Assembly: GCA_029215795.1 (NCBI GenBank)
Contig: JARDYH010000006.1
Location: forward strand, 27,171,501 to 27,235,500
Length of the DNA: 64,000 bases
Direction of reading: 5' to 3'
DNA from: Anniella stebbinsi
Lineage: Eukaryota; Chordata; Lepidosauria; Squamata; Anniellidae
Numbering within the stretch: position 1 is the first letter of the stretch; each line of letters opens with the position of its first letter. The notes beneath the pieces were generated by a model. The model had not been told where the DNA came from. It saw nothing but the letters and a program-made list of their open reading frames with translations, and searched no databases. This document shows, piece by piece, positions 31,841-43,621 of this stretch. Both the position numbers and the translations under genes were made by a program.

Positions 31841-34735
31841 GTACCTGGCATGTATGTGATATGGGCAGATTGTCCCCAGTGTACCAGGTTGGGGAACGAA
31901 CAAAACAAGTAATTTGAAACGCTATTTGTTCTTTTCCTGTCTGCGCCTCAGGGACAGAGATCAAATTAAAGTCCACCTCTTCCTTGACTGATCAGAAACA
32001 TTGCTGTGCCTCCAGAAAGCCTCTAGAGGTCACGTTTCATGATCCCCCCAGAACTGAAATAATAAGGGATGATTAGAGATGCAGCTTTCCTGACCTACTT
32101 TGCTGTTCTGGATGATGATTTCCTAGCTCCAGGTCAGAGTATAAACAGAGAAGAATATGACTCTCCCACGTAGATGCAAGGGGATGGCAAGAAACGTGTT
32201 GAATTATTAAGCACCATAAACAGAAAGCAATGGACCTAAGAGCATTCGTGAAAACTGCCTGCTAGAACAGTGGATCAGATTTTACCCTTGCAGTCAGGTA
32301 TTCCTACATACTACGTGAGGATCACCCATGCCTCGCCTTCTGTTTCCCTCTCTTCCCACTCCTATACTTCTGTCAAGATTTAGCCTGAATATTCCTTAGA
32401 GCATCAACCAGAATTTTGCTTAGGATATTTGGTAAGCACTTTACCAAGGACACCAACAAAAAGAATGCCATCAGGCACCATATGCAGGCCACATATCAAT
32501 GCTTGTAATGAAAGAGTATGATAAACATGGAAACTGGGAAGTTTTGATGTGTTATCAAATGGTCCTCATCATTTATTTTCATCTGTATTTGTAGCCCATT
32601 GCCTATGACAGTTAAGCTTATTCAAGTGATTGAAGACTGATTTGCAAAAGTGGATTATGAGCTCTGTCTTTGCATCTATAGGTCAGAAATAATGGGGGTC
32701 ATTCCTTAGTATTTGCCCACTTGTCTTTTATACTATGAAGTTTTTGGAGCTTCCCCCCCCCCCCCCCCCACTAGTACTCTAACAATCCAGCTAGGGAGAC
32801 ATGCAAGCAAGCTTCTGGCTCTGTTGTAGCTTCATGTTGCGTGAAAGAGCTTTGACTTCATGCACTCCTCTCTCCAATGCAGTCACAAGGAAGGGGCTGG
32901 AAGCATTCACTTTGATTTTCATTGAACCACAGTTTGTTTTATCTCAGATAGGGCAAACTGTGGTTACTTTGAACTATGGTTAAAACACAACTATGGAACA
33001 ACCAGAGTTCAAGCTGTGATTTTTGATCTTGGCTTATTTCAACAAACCTCAGTCAAAACTAACTACAGCTCCCAGTTTAGACAAGATGGCAGCCACTGAT
33101 CTCCGCTTGTCTGTGACAAAAAATGAAAGGGGGAAGCAAGTCTGGGCACAGAACACTAAACTCTGGTTTAGCACTAGGCCTGAACCAGGACTCTATGAAT
33201 TGCTTGCTGAACACATTTAAATGTGAATCAGAATGTGCATGCCATGCCAATGCATCTATCCGTAATATAATAGGATGAACACTCTTAAGATTCTTTTCCA
33301 TCTATATTCCAGAGAAACCTGAGTTGGATCAGGTATTTAAATGTGCAAATACATTGATAAAAGTTAAAACACATCTAGAACTGCCTGGGATCTTTTTCTA
33401 GTCTAAAAATTACTTATCTGGTCCATGTCTGAAGTAACTTTGACAATAAACTGCAGCATGAGACAAGATTATGAGTTCTGACCCTTTTATTTGATATGGA
33501 TTTGTTCTAGATATCAAACCTATGGAAGGTTATACTGCAAAATAATTTTTATCTTACATTTTTGTGACAGTTTCATTTTACCTGTGATATTTAATACTTT
33601 TATTTTGATGTTTAGTATAGTCTATGTCGTTCATTACTCTATTTTGTAGTTGTAGCCAATAGCTAACACAATAGTCAATAAATCTAATGTAATCAATGCT
33701 GCTGTGAACAATCAAAACAAGCTCTGGAAAATTATCCTGGGGAATCGAAAATAATGTGCTTGTCATGTACTTTAATCAGAGAAAGCTTCATCTTTCAATG
33801 GATATTAACAAAGAACATCAGGAAGTTTCTGGAATACCTAAAGTACCAAACACAGCCTATACTATAGCAAGTTGGACAACGGGATTAGCAGCTCTGAGCT
33901 CACATGTTGCCCCTCTTGACACTTGTAGACACTTTAGTCTATAAGTGGGGGGAAAGAGGTGTTAAAAATTCTTCCTGCCAATTCAAAACTACATTTTCCA
34001 TTGCACTAGAGATCGTTTAAGCTAGCGCTAGGTCAAAGGCATAGGTGGAGAGGCAGCGTTGGATAACTGCCTTAAGTGTGCATAAAACTGGGAAATCAGG
34101 CCCTTAGAGTAACAAATTGGAATACATATAATATTATTTAAACCTGCCATTGTGATTTTTCAGCTGCATTTGATTGCTTTGGCAAGAGGAAATGATGTAA
34201 TTTATCTCACTTGTCTGGCTTCTACCACAGTGAATAAGAGATTCATGTGAAATATCAGATCAAAAAGAGGGCAAGGCATGAAAAACAAGAATAGCGCATA
34301 AACCAGCAATTAAAGAAATAGATATATAGCGGTGTATATCAACATCGCGTCAGAAGTGGTTTCTGCACTACATGAACAAACACAACTTTACAATCTAGAG
34401 CCATCCATCAAGATCATTTCATGCACTAAGTGCTTCAAGTCTACCCAGCCAATTCCTTTATATTGTTATACTTGATAAACCTTAGCACCTTCTTCTCAAA
34501 ATGTGCATGTATAATGTAGAATTAGCACTAATCCACTGAACCGACGTGCCATGTATTTCTATAGTATGCTATATATCTAGTATCAAAATGAATACCTACC
34601 TGTTTATGTATCTCAGAAAAGGCCATCTGGTGTCTTGTGGGCCAAATCTGGCCCCCAGTGGGCCAAGTAAATTTGAACTAAGGTGTGGAAAAATAAAAAA
34701 ATAAAAACGATTCCCCAAAGAAGTAGGTGTGTTGT
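31841..34735. other. Intronic DNA with few recognisable elements
   Basis: An 18-C run at 32753-32770 and a perfect 12-bp inverted repeat (AACCACAGTTTG, 32925-32936 with 32954-32965). Otherwise AT-rich unique sequence without coding signals. Confidence 0.45.
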
Positions 34736-34739
34736 GTGT

Positions 34740-34774
34740 ATATATGAGAGAGACAGAGAGAGAGAGAGAGAGAG
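34740..34774. repeat. AG microsatellite
   Basis: Interrupted GA run. Confidence 0.9.
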
Positions 34775-35674
34775 AACCAGACAAGATGCAAGAGATGCAT
34801 TCTGTAACTGGATCTCCTGTGTTAGGGGTGAGCAGAAAGTATATCTCCATATGTTTGGGATTTCTACTCTCAGCATTCCCAACCGTTGTCTGTGCTGACA
34901 AGGGCTTCTGACTACCCCATCCTATGTATCGGTCATCAGAGAGAGGTATTCAATATTTTAATATTACATCTCTCTTTAGCCAGCCATGGTTGGAAATAGA
35001 AAATTGGTCTACACAGACTTCGTCTGACATGGCAAAGCAATTCTATCCTTCTGTATGTTCATTGCAAATTTATTATAATGCCAAGTTTGATCTTTGCAGT
35101 CATATATCAAGCATTCCATCCAATTAACGAATGTTTCACAAGGACAGAAAGCTATTTATGATCCCAGATGGACAGCAATTCTAATTAGACAAGGAATAAC
35201 AAAGAATACCTTAAAAGGAAGGGAAAAAATGATCTGCCTGGCAGCATTGTTCTACATAGCTTGCAACAAAAGATGCACTTGTTCTGCCAAGACTTTCCCT
35301 AAGGTCAGCATTATTCATGCAACCAAAATGCAAAACATCACACTAAATCTTTGGAGCTAATTAACCATTCACAAAGATGATTATATCACTGTCTGCAGTT
35401 TATGCACCTGTAAGGGCAGAAAACAAAAAGTCCACAGGCAATACATTCACATTAAAATAAAGAGATTAGATGAAGATTTCTATCTTTTAAATGGCATCTC
35501 TGAAACATTCTCTGTAAGGACAACAGAGACAGGGGAGCAAAGGATCACAAGAGATTCACAAAACACAATTCAATAACTTTAGGGGAAATATTTTATTATT
35601 TTAAATTTGGTGCCTACAGAAATTCATGCTACCATTTTATGCTACCATTGTAAGGTGACATAGGATGCTTTAGG

Positions 35675-35787
35675 GCAGCCTTCCCCAAACTGGGTCCCTT
35701 CAGATGTTTTGGACTTGAACTCCCAACATACCTGGCCATTGACCATGCTGGCAGGGGCTTCTAGGAGTTGAATTCCAAAACATCTGA
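35675..35787. mobile_element. Palindromic MITE cut by a later insertion
   Basis: GCAGCCTTCCCCAAACTGGG to CCAAAACATCTGA; the expected last ~25 bases (AGGGCACC...GGAAGGCT) are replaced by the CpG-rich element starting at 35788. Confidence 0.75.
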
Positions 35788-36142
35788 GGCTGCCTCTACA
35801 AGAGAGGTTTAAAGCTCTTTCAAGGCGCTTAAAAAAATTTACCTCTACAAGAACGGAGCGCAAATCGGGCGTAGAGGCGTGTTATCTCTCCGATTATGCG
35901 CATTATCGAATGCGCGTTAAATCGCGAGTTTTATTTTGCTCCGGCCATTAAAGTGCATTTTGACTGTGTGAACAAGCGCTTATGCGCATTAACTACTTGT
36001 AAAGCGCATTTTGGTCATCCGTTAATGCGCTTCGCTGCCTTTCGCCGCCTCTCGTGCAGAGGTATTAGGTGTAAATGCGCTTCAGCGATTATGCGCATAA
36101 TCGCCTAACCGGGCGCAAAAGCGAACCCTTGTAGAGGGGGCC
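35788..36142. mobile_element. CpG-rich Harbinger-like MITE, older subtype
   Basis: GGCTGCCTCTACAAGAG and CTTGTAGAGGGGGCC ends; interior shares GCGTAGAGGCGTGTTATC, AATGCGCGTTAAAT and GGGCGCAAAAGCG with the copies at 24088 and 36789. It uses TACAAGAR where those have CACACCAG. Target duplication not readable. Confidence 0.75.
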
Positions 36143-36210
36143 TTCAGATCCACCTTCTATCTACTTCTGCTTTAGGGCATAAATACACCATAGATGTTTC
36201 TGAGAACAGT

Positions 36211-36236
36211 CTGTGTGTGTGTGTGTGTGTGTGTGT
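36211..36236. repeat. GT microsatellite
   Basis: Twelve or more GT units. Confidence 0.93.
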
Positions 36237-36785
36237 ATAGCTAGGGGTCAACAGAATTATTAGGGGGATCAACTTTGGGGGCTTCTAGTCTCCAACACAA
36301 TGCATCAACTTATATTCTGTTACTAAGCAAAACATACATTAACTATGCATATGTACAAAATAATGGGAACGTGGTAAAGTTAGGGGTGAGAAAGATCACA
36401 CATTTCTCCCCTAGTCAGCTGCAACATAAATCAGAAAACTATATTTATGAAAAGGTGATAGGAGAGGGCATACCATACTTGAATTTCTAAAAATACAGTG
36501 TAATTTAAATGAGCACATCAAAATAACTAATTTTGTTTGATACAAAGGGTGGATGGGAAAACAGCTGGCTTTTGTTACTATTGTTCTATTCAAATGGTAA
36601 CTACTCCATGTAGCCAACTGCAGTAAATAGGTACAGTTTATATTAAGATAAGCAGAATTGTATAGCATGTGTATATGCAGTATCTTATTCAATGATCATC
36701 AGTTCAGCAGTAGCTACTTGCATCAGCATAACATGGAGTAATTGACTAACCTGCCTTGTAGTCACACAGATTGATTGGTAGCAAC

Positions 36786-37146
36786 TAAGGCCTCCTCCAC
36801 ACGAGACGTTTAATGAGCCTTAGAGGCTCATTATAAATTTTACCTCCACACCAGCGGAGCGCAAAACGGGCGTACAGGCACGTTATTTCCCCGATAATGC
36901 GCATTTTCGAATGCGCGTTAAATAGCGACTTTTATTTTTCTCCGGCCGTTAAAGCGCATTATCGCGGTGTGAACAAGCGATTATGCGCGTTAACGTCTTC
37001 TAAAGCACTTTTTGGACATGAATTAATGCGCTTCGCCGCCTCTCGCCGCCTCCCGTGCAGAGGGATTAGGAGTAAATGCGCCTCCGCGATAATGCGCATA
37101 ATCCCGGAACCGGGCGCAAAAGCGCATCCTTGTGGAGGGGGCCTAA
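36786..37146. mobile_element. CpG-rich Harbinger-like MITE with TAA target duplication
   Basis: TAA on both sides (36786-88, 37144-46), ends GGCCTCCTCCACAC and GTGTGGAGG-like inverse. About 95% like the copy at 24088 by eye, so both are fairly young. Confidence 0.85.
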
Positions 37147-37568
37147 GAGTGAATGGATGATTGCAAGATCAGATTCTAATAGCAAAAAAAAAGAAAAAGC
37201 TCAGAATGCTTGGGAATGGAGAAGACTGGGAAAATAATATTTGGCATAGAGAATTAATGCATAAGAGCTCATACAATAAAAATATGGGAGGGTCACATTA
37301 TAGAAAAGGACTTTAGAACAATGGGAAAATTTATTCAGTACTGGAAACAAAAGACTAGTTATCGGAAAAGAAGTCTTAGAAGTTGTTTAACAGCTATAAA
37401 TGAATATAACACACATTTGACTGGAAAATAAATCAAGAGAAGTATTGAATCGAGAAAGCATGCTTATTAATTGATTGCATTAAGACTTCCCACTTTTTCA
37501 ATTGTCCTCTCTCTTTTGCATTAAATGATATTGTCAATAAAATGTTGTTTTAAAAAAAATTAAATAAA
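37147..37568 (+). mobile_element. Possible LINE 3' end with A-rich tail
   Basis: An A-rich sense-strand bias, frame remnants (WKQKTSYRKRSLR) and a CAATAAAATG signal before a tail of A runs suggest the end of an L1-like retrotransposon. Family not secure. Confidence 0.3.
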
Positions 37569-37984
37569 AAAGAAGAAGAGCAAAAACTGGGCTAAATCGA
37601 CCAATCCTGTGGCCTACTCTAACGCAGCGTGCTATGTTCCAAAGGGCTCTTCAACCCAACAGAGGCTCTGGGGGAGCTGCTCTTCCTTTGGGTACCTCAT
37701 ATGCTTGATGTCATTTGTTTTGTGTCTTGGCTTGTAGGAAGGACTAGGCAGCAGAGGTGCATAAGGGCAGGACTCTGACAGAACCTTTGTTGCTGTTCAC
37801 ACAGAGGGAAAGCAGATTAAGAAGCCCCTTGCCTGTGGCTCTGCTTGGAAAAATTGGCTGAGATGCGTGCCTGTGTTTGTGTGAGTGCAACGGGGAGATT
37901 GAGTTGCGGGCTTGGGACCAGATGGGAACTTTTTTTTGGTGGGGAGAGGTCAGTCAGGCCTCCAGTGGCCTACCTGTAGTCTAA

Positions 37985-38165
37985 GCTGTGAGTCAGGAAG
38001 TCCCCACTTGAAATTTCGCAAACCTGTCGGGTGGCCTTATGCAAGCCACAAACTCTCAGCCTCAGACCCCCCACCTGCCCCATGGGGATGAAAATAAAAA
38101 ATAATATTGACAACTTACAGAACTGTTGTCAGGATTACTGCAATAATAGATGTGAAGTGCTCTGA
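37985..38165 (+). repeat. MIR-like SINE
   Basis: GGGTGGCCTTATGCAAGCCA, CTCTCAGCCTCAGACCCC, CCATGGGGATGAAAATAA and GTCAGGATTACTGC ... GAAGTGCTCTGATTG follow MIR. Confidence 0.7.
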
Positions 38166-38596
38166 TTGCTAAAAAAAAATATTGGGATTTTAATACTAAG
38201 TATCTCTTTGGCCTATTTAAAACAAAAGTCTGGGTTTGTTTAATAAATGAGTTGCTCTTTGACACCAAGCTGATTTTGTCATCAGCAGTGTTTTGCCTCT
38301 CTAGAGAAAGAGACACAAGATGTATCTGTTTAACCTGGATTTATGATTTGGGTCAGGAACTAGGGCGAGTGTTTTGAGTAAACAGTGGGTGGTAACAGGC
38401 AGCAACTGGCTGACAACAGACATGGATTGTTCTTGTTGTTTTGCTTTGATACACATGTCCAGATGGATGCGTTTTTAATTTAGTAAATACATTTCCAATA
38501 TGCTAACATGACATATTTTAAACCTGCCCAGTTTCATGGTATTCTTTGTACTGAAACGCCTGACTATTGTTTTGAATTAAAATAATAAATAAAGGA

Positions 38597-38720
38597 CATG
38601 ATCCAGCCAAAGCTAAGTACTGTTAAGCTCCGTGGATTTCAAAGGGAGAGTGAAGCAAATGCTGACTTATCTCCACTGTAATCAGCAGGGCTTAATAGTG
38701 ATAACACTGGCTGGATCATG
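38597..38720. mobile_element. 124-bp element with perfect CATGATCCAGCCA inverted ends
   Basis: 13-bp perfect ends (38597-38609, 38708-38720). Interior has AAGCTCCGTGGATTTCAAAG and TCAGCAGGGCTTAATAG, loosely inverted. Likely a tiny MITE. Confidence 0.6.
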
Positions 38721-39059
38721 GCTGTAATGTTTTAAAGAGATGCAGTAAGTTGAAAAATGAGAGGTCATTTGCTCCATGAAAATATATCCTACAAATGGGA
38801 TTAGCAACAAAATGTTGCAGTGCGGAGTGTTTCTTTTCAGGGTTCCAATCATGCCCTTTTTCAAGACTCTCGTTGCCCTTTTTTTCTGTTCTCCCGCAAC
38901 AGAGACTTAGCATTCCTTGCACACTGAGCATGCTCAGTCCTCGATAGACTCTTTTTGGCGTTGTTGGCCTTAATAATGTTCCCCCCTCCCCCCAATGATT
39001 ATTTTGTGGTTCACCGAAAGAAGCTGATACTTCCCCTCTTGTTTCTCAGCAGTCTCATT

Positions 39060-39340
39060 TTGGCTATAATCCTGTCAGCACCCAGCACTTGAGTTCACTA
39101 TTAGAAGGAGCAATGTATTCTATTTACATAAACATGTGACACTCCTTGCTAACCACAGTAGTTTATGTCAGTTGAAATTGGCATGTATTATTCTCACAAG
39201 ATTATTTTAAATATAAGCCTGGTGGTGGCTAATGGTTGCCAACCTTTTCTTTTCAACAGGACTCTCGCTTCTGTTCCTTTAACAGACGCTTGATCTAAAG
39301 ACATTAGCAGGTGACAATGCTTATTATCTCAATGCATTGG
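39060..39340. other. Candidate conserved non-coding element
   Basis: Unique, repeat-free sequence with clustered factor-like motifs (ACCACAG Runx-like, CAGGTG E box, TAATGG). Conservation cannot be shown here. Confidence 0.25.
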
Positions 39341-39911
39341 GGAGGGGGGAATCTTGCCTTCTGATTTCCACATATCAAATTTCTATTAAGGGCACAAGAG
39401 CTGGATTTTGTTATGGTCAGTTAACAACCCTGCTGGTAGCTTCCTTTCTTCAACTTGCACAAAAAGAAGAAACCCGTTTTACCAAAACATATCACGTTAG
39501 TTAATGATTTGTTTTTGTAGTGCAACCCGAGCAACCCGTAACTACAGTAAATTAGAATCTCTGAAAAAGGGAATTTCCAAGAGTCACTGATATTAGTAGT
39601 CACCCCTTCATTACCTTCCTTTCTAGTTTCAAGATGAGTTTATTTTAAAAGGCGGATCTGTCATAAAAAATGAAACTGCATCAGCTAATTTGCAAATTGA
39701 TACAAACTGGCCGAGGGGATTCCCATGTCTGCACACAAGCATATTTTTGTGTGAAACAAATGCACCCCCCTCCCCCCCCACACGTTGCCACAATAAACTA
39801 TTTTAACTGTTACATGTGATTCTTGCTGCTTGCTTGCTGCTTGCTTACTCTTTCAATGTATCTGACATGTTAGGACTGATCTCAGTTGCATGAACCATAT
39901 TGATTTGATTT

Positions 39912-39935
39912 GGCGGGGTGGGTGGGTGGGTGGGT
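39912..39935 (+). repeat. GGGT repeat (G-quadruplex-forming)
   Basis: Five consecutive G3-4 tracts spaced by single T (GGGGTGGGTGGGTGGGTGGG). This is a classic parallel G-quadruplex motif on the non-template strand relative to BCL2, so the pre-mRNA carries the C-rich complement. Confidence 0.85.
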
Positions 39936-40418
39936 TGCACCTCTTTCAGCTAGTGCAGAAAAGCAGAAGCCAAGGCATGGCTCAGTGATGCTCCTGTGTA
40001 TTTATGTGGGATGGTTTGGTGGATGAGGACTCCAGGGAAACCAGCTGTGGTTTCTTTGGGCAAAGAAAGAGGTTTATTATTTCAGAATTCACTATTAGTG
40101 GACACAGTGAGTCATACTCTTGCACTGAGGCAAAACGTTTGAGAAATCAAGCTGCCAGTAAACTTAGTACAATATATTTCTGAGCCTCCTTGCTAGTCAT
40201 CCAGTGCTATTAAACCACTACAAGTCTTGTTCTTTTCTAATGAAGTCACTGGATTGTGGTTGGGCAACTGAAAACAGCTTGGCCCCTACCAGCAAGCAAG
40301 CTGAACTTAGACTGACATTTCTGGTATATTGTTCTTGAAGATTGGGTCCTATTTTGGCCACTTCCATGAATCTTTGACTTGAATTACACTTGTGCAGTAG
40401 ATTATATGGAATTATTGC

Positions 40419-40534
40419 AGCCTTGTTCAACTGGGTGCCCTCCAGATGTGTTGGACTGCAACTCCCATCATTCCCAGCCAGCATGACCATTTGCAGTTCA
40501 ACATATTTGGAGGGCACCCAGTTGGGGGAAAGCT
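40419..40534. mobile_element. Palindromic MITE (AGCCTTCCCCAAC family)
   Basis: CTGGGTGCCCTCCAGATG, GTTGGACTGCAACTCCC and GGAGGGCACCCAGTTGGG. Both arms are clear. Confidence 0.8.
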
Positions 40535-40542
40535 GAATTATG

Positions 40543-41037
40543 GAGTCATTCATAGGCGTGCGTAAGGGGTGTGCCGGGTGTGCCTAGGCACATCCTAATG
40601 CCTCAAGCAAAAAATGTTGAATTAAGGGGGGCATTGAGTGGGGATCCAGATGCAGTGGGAATAGTTCTCTGGCTGCTCTGCTTCTGCCCCCCCCCCCAAC
40701 AGCACGCCATTGCTCCTGGCAGCAGGAGTGAAAAGGAAGAAGGATAATACTGCCTTGTAAGCCCCTCCTCCAGCCAGTGTCACACAAAGTCTCACCCATG
40801 CTGGGGCTTCAGGAAACCTCATTTCCACCACCACCTGCAACGGCCTTCCCACAGTGAGGAAGCCAAATGCGGAGTAGGGCATTGGTGTCTACAGTGTTTA
40901 ATAAATAAATGAATCAAAATAATGTCCGTTATGACTGAGCATTCAGTAAATGTTCACCTTTTAAAAAAATTTAAATTAAAAGAATTACCTGGGTGCACAC
41001 CCTAATGAAATGTGCTGCGCACACCTATGGAATCATT
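40543..41037. mobile_element. hAT-like element with CATAGGCGTGCG ends and 8-bp target duplication
   Basis: Ends CATAGGCGTGCGTA (40551) and GCGCACACCTATG (to 41029) are inverted. The flanks GAGTCATT (40543-50) and GAATCATT (41030-37) are an 8-bp duplication with one change, the hAT hallmark. Interior: C run at 40687, no transposase. Confidence 0.8.
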
Positions 41038-42377
41038 ACAATTATGGAGACGCTACAATCACAGTGCCATTTGGATGGATGAAATTATACAATTCTCATG
41101 AATTAAGCGATAAACATTCCATGGACAGTTTACACCTATCTCAGAGCACTTCCACATTTTATGAAGCAACTGAGTTTCTCACAGTTCCACCACTGTTTCC
41201 TGCAGCAAACAGTAATATGATGGACAAAAGCACTTCCTTAAACATCTGTGTGCATGCATCCAATAGGCCCTTATTGGATGACCCATGGTACCCCAATGCA
41301 CACATATGCAACTGCTTAAGGGTATACATCTGTTGTACACACTATAATGCCTGAATATCTGTGGCATATGTGACAACCATAGAAAATATGGAGCTGCTCT
41401 TACATTCTAACCTGGGTGTTCAAGGGCCACATTCCATTTCAGAGAAGCCCTTGGGGGCTGCATTCCACTTGTGGGTAGGGCTGGAGGTAAAGGGGGTGGG
41501 GCAAAAGGAAAAAGAGGACCGAAAACTTCTGCACAGTTTAGATTAAAGCTCTTAGGGACAGTAACTAAGCCTTAGGAAAGGCTTTCCAATTTTTTAGAAC
41601 GGGGAAAAAGTCTGCACAAAAGCCAAGAAACTACCAAACAACTGGTGGTCAGTGAAGAGGGGGTGTGGCCAGGGGAAATAGGGAAATGCCTTTGCTGTAG
41701 TCCAAACTCTTCAGTGGAAGGGGTACTTCCAATGGCAATTGCAGTGATAAACCTGCTATAATCTACCAGCATAAATATATTTGTGGATTGCAGACTATGG
41801 GGCATTCAGACATTCCTCCACTGTGTATGCTGTAGGAAAGTGCTTACTGATGGCAACAATACCTGTGGGAAGAGTAATGTGCACAACCCCAATGTTAAGT
41901 GGGTGGCAAGCAGTTTACCTTACCAGATGTCAGGGCTTGATTGAACCATTTCTTTTTCCAACTAAAAAAGGTTGTTTGACCAAAGACTATTGCCAGCTAT
42001 ACTGCCTAGCTAAATATAGTTAAAGTATATCAGGCCTTATCAAGGGTGTAGCACTGATCTACACATTCAGAAAAATCTCATGGTACAGCCCTCATTTTGA
42101 TGTGGACTCTACCAAATCAAAATGCAGGTGGGGGAATCACACGATGTAATACTCCCCTTTCTCAAAAACACCCTTGTACATAAATTAGCATGTTAAATAC
42201 CTTCTTCCCTGCATGCCCCCCCATCTCAGCCTCCCAAGGTGTTTCATGCTATGTCTAGTTAGGTCCTAAGATTTCTCCAAGGAACAAGAGTTCATTGCTA
42301 CTGTCTCCTAGAATTGTTCCTGAGAATTTCTCCTTCCCTGCAAGACAACAGGAACATTGCTGCTTAATGAAAGGAAA
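41038..42377. other. No recognised feature
   Basis: 41400-41530 (CAAGGGCCACATTCC, then GGGGGCTGCATTCCACTTG and a GGTGGGG run) resembles a decayed repeat. Nothing else can be named. Confidence 0.4.
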
Positions 42378-42672
42378 GGTGTACTTCAGTGGTAGAGCAC
42401 ATACTTTGCATGCCAAAGGTTCCACTTTCTACCACCATCTTCTGCAGAGAAAGACCTCTATCTGAAACCCTGGAGAGCCACTGGTAGTCTTCTCCATGTT
42501 GTGCCCGCCAGATATTTTGGACTACTACTCTCAGGATTCCTAAACATTGGCCAAGCTGGTTGGGGGTGGATGGGAAATGAAGTCCAAAACATCTGGAGAG
42601 TACCAGATTCGGGACAGTTGGTGTAAACAGTATTGAGCTAGGTGTGACTTGGTATAAAACAGCTTCTTGTGT
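42378..42672 (+). repeat. tRNA-derived SINE containing a nested MITE
   Basis: CAGTGGTAGAGCAC (A box, 42387-42400), TTTGCATGCCAAAGGTTCC, then CCCTGGAGAGCCACTGG. The body resumes after the insertion with GTGTAAACAGTATTGAGC and GGTATAAAACAGCTTC. Confidence 0.85.
42490..42622. mobile_element. Palindromic MITE nested in the SINE
   Basis: CCAGATATTTTGGACTAC pairs with GTCCAAAACATCTGG; centre CATTGGCCAAGCTGGTTG. It splits the SINE at 42378-42672 and is therefore younger. Confidence 0.8.
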
Positions 42673-43180
42673 CCCCATGCGATATGCTCCAATGATGCAG
42701 AAGTACTGATTTAATGTTAAGTGGAGATCTAGACGGATAGTAGAAACAAGGATCAGGTGAGCTGGAGAAAGAAGATGGCGGCAACAAAGCTAATGAAGGC
42801 AAATGTTCTTGGGAACCCTAGCTAGCACTTCCTAACCCCACTCTGTGAGAACAGGCCCTTCGGAACTTTTGATGATCATAACAATGTGGTTTTTAATGCA
42901 TTGTTTTGAAAGGTCAGCTTTACCATCAACCCCTCCACCCCAGAACATTGAAAGCATAGAGGATACACTGAATCATACATATTGTTCATTGTCTCATTTG
43001 CATTTGGTGAAATCCCTGCATGGGCCCAATTTAGCGAGCACTGCACTGATATTTCCCCAGGCAATACATACTTTCTAAATGTAGCTTCTGTGCTTCTCTA
43101 AAACAAACACTTGCCCCATCCTGCCTTGCTAAATCATCCATGGTTTGAGTTTTGCTGTTATAAACATGTGTGTTAGTACA

Positions 43181-43185
<5 letters not shown>

Positions 43186-43218
<33 letters not shown>
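43186..43218. repeat. AG microsatellite
   Basis: About sixteen AG units. Confidence 0.93.
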
Positions 43219-43220
<2 letters not shown>

Positions 43221-43449
43221 AGACAAGGAGCAGACTAACATTTTTGGGCACACATTTTGCTCTCCCCCAGCCCCCGCCCCAACATAGAAAATATCATCAG
43301 ATAATAAGTGGTGAAATGTGTTAATCTCCTTGAAAAAGTGGATGAGGGACAGTTGTTGTATTCTATCCTCATAAATACAAACGCTCTGTATTGAGCTCAG
43401 AGTTGGTGCATCCGCTGACTTTTCATTTCTGTCTGGGCTTCCCAATGTG

Positions 43450-43621
43450 TAGGCTGTCCATATACAAAAGAAGGCAGGGTCCCTGCAACTTTACCTGTTG
43501 TGATGAAGAGGGAATTTCACCAGGAACTAATTGCATACAAATGACACTGGCTGAAATTCCCTTTTCTCTACAACTGTTAAAGTTACATGTGCCCTGTCCT
43601 CGTTTTCATATGGTCAGCCTA
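43450..43621. mobile_element. Short palindromic TA-flanked MITE (172 bp)
   Basis: TA copies at both ends; GGCTGTCCATATACAAAAG at the left, CATATGGTCAGCC at the right. Internal arms equal the right half of the 320-bp form. Confidence 0.88.
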
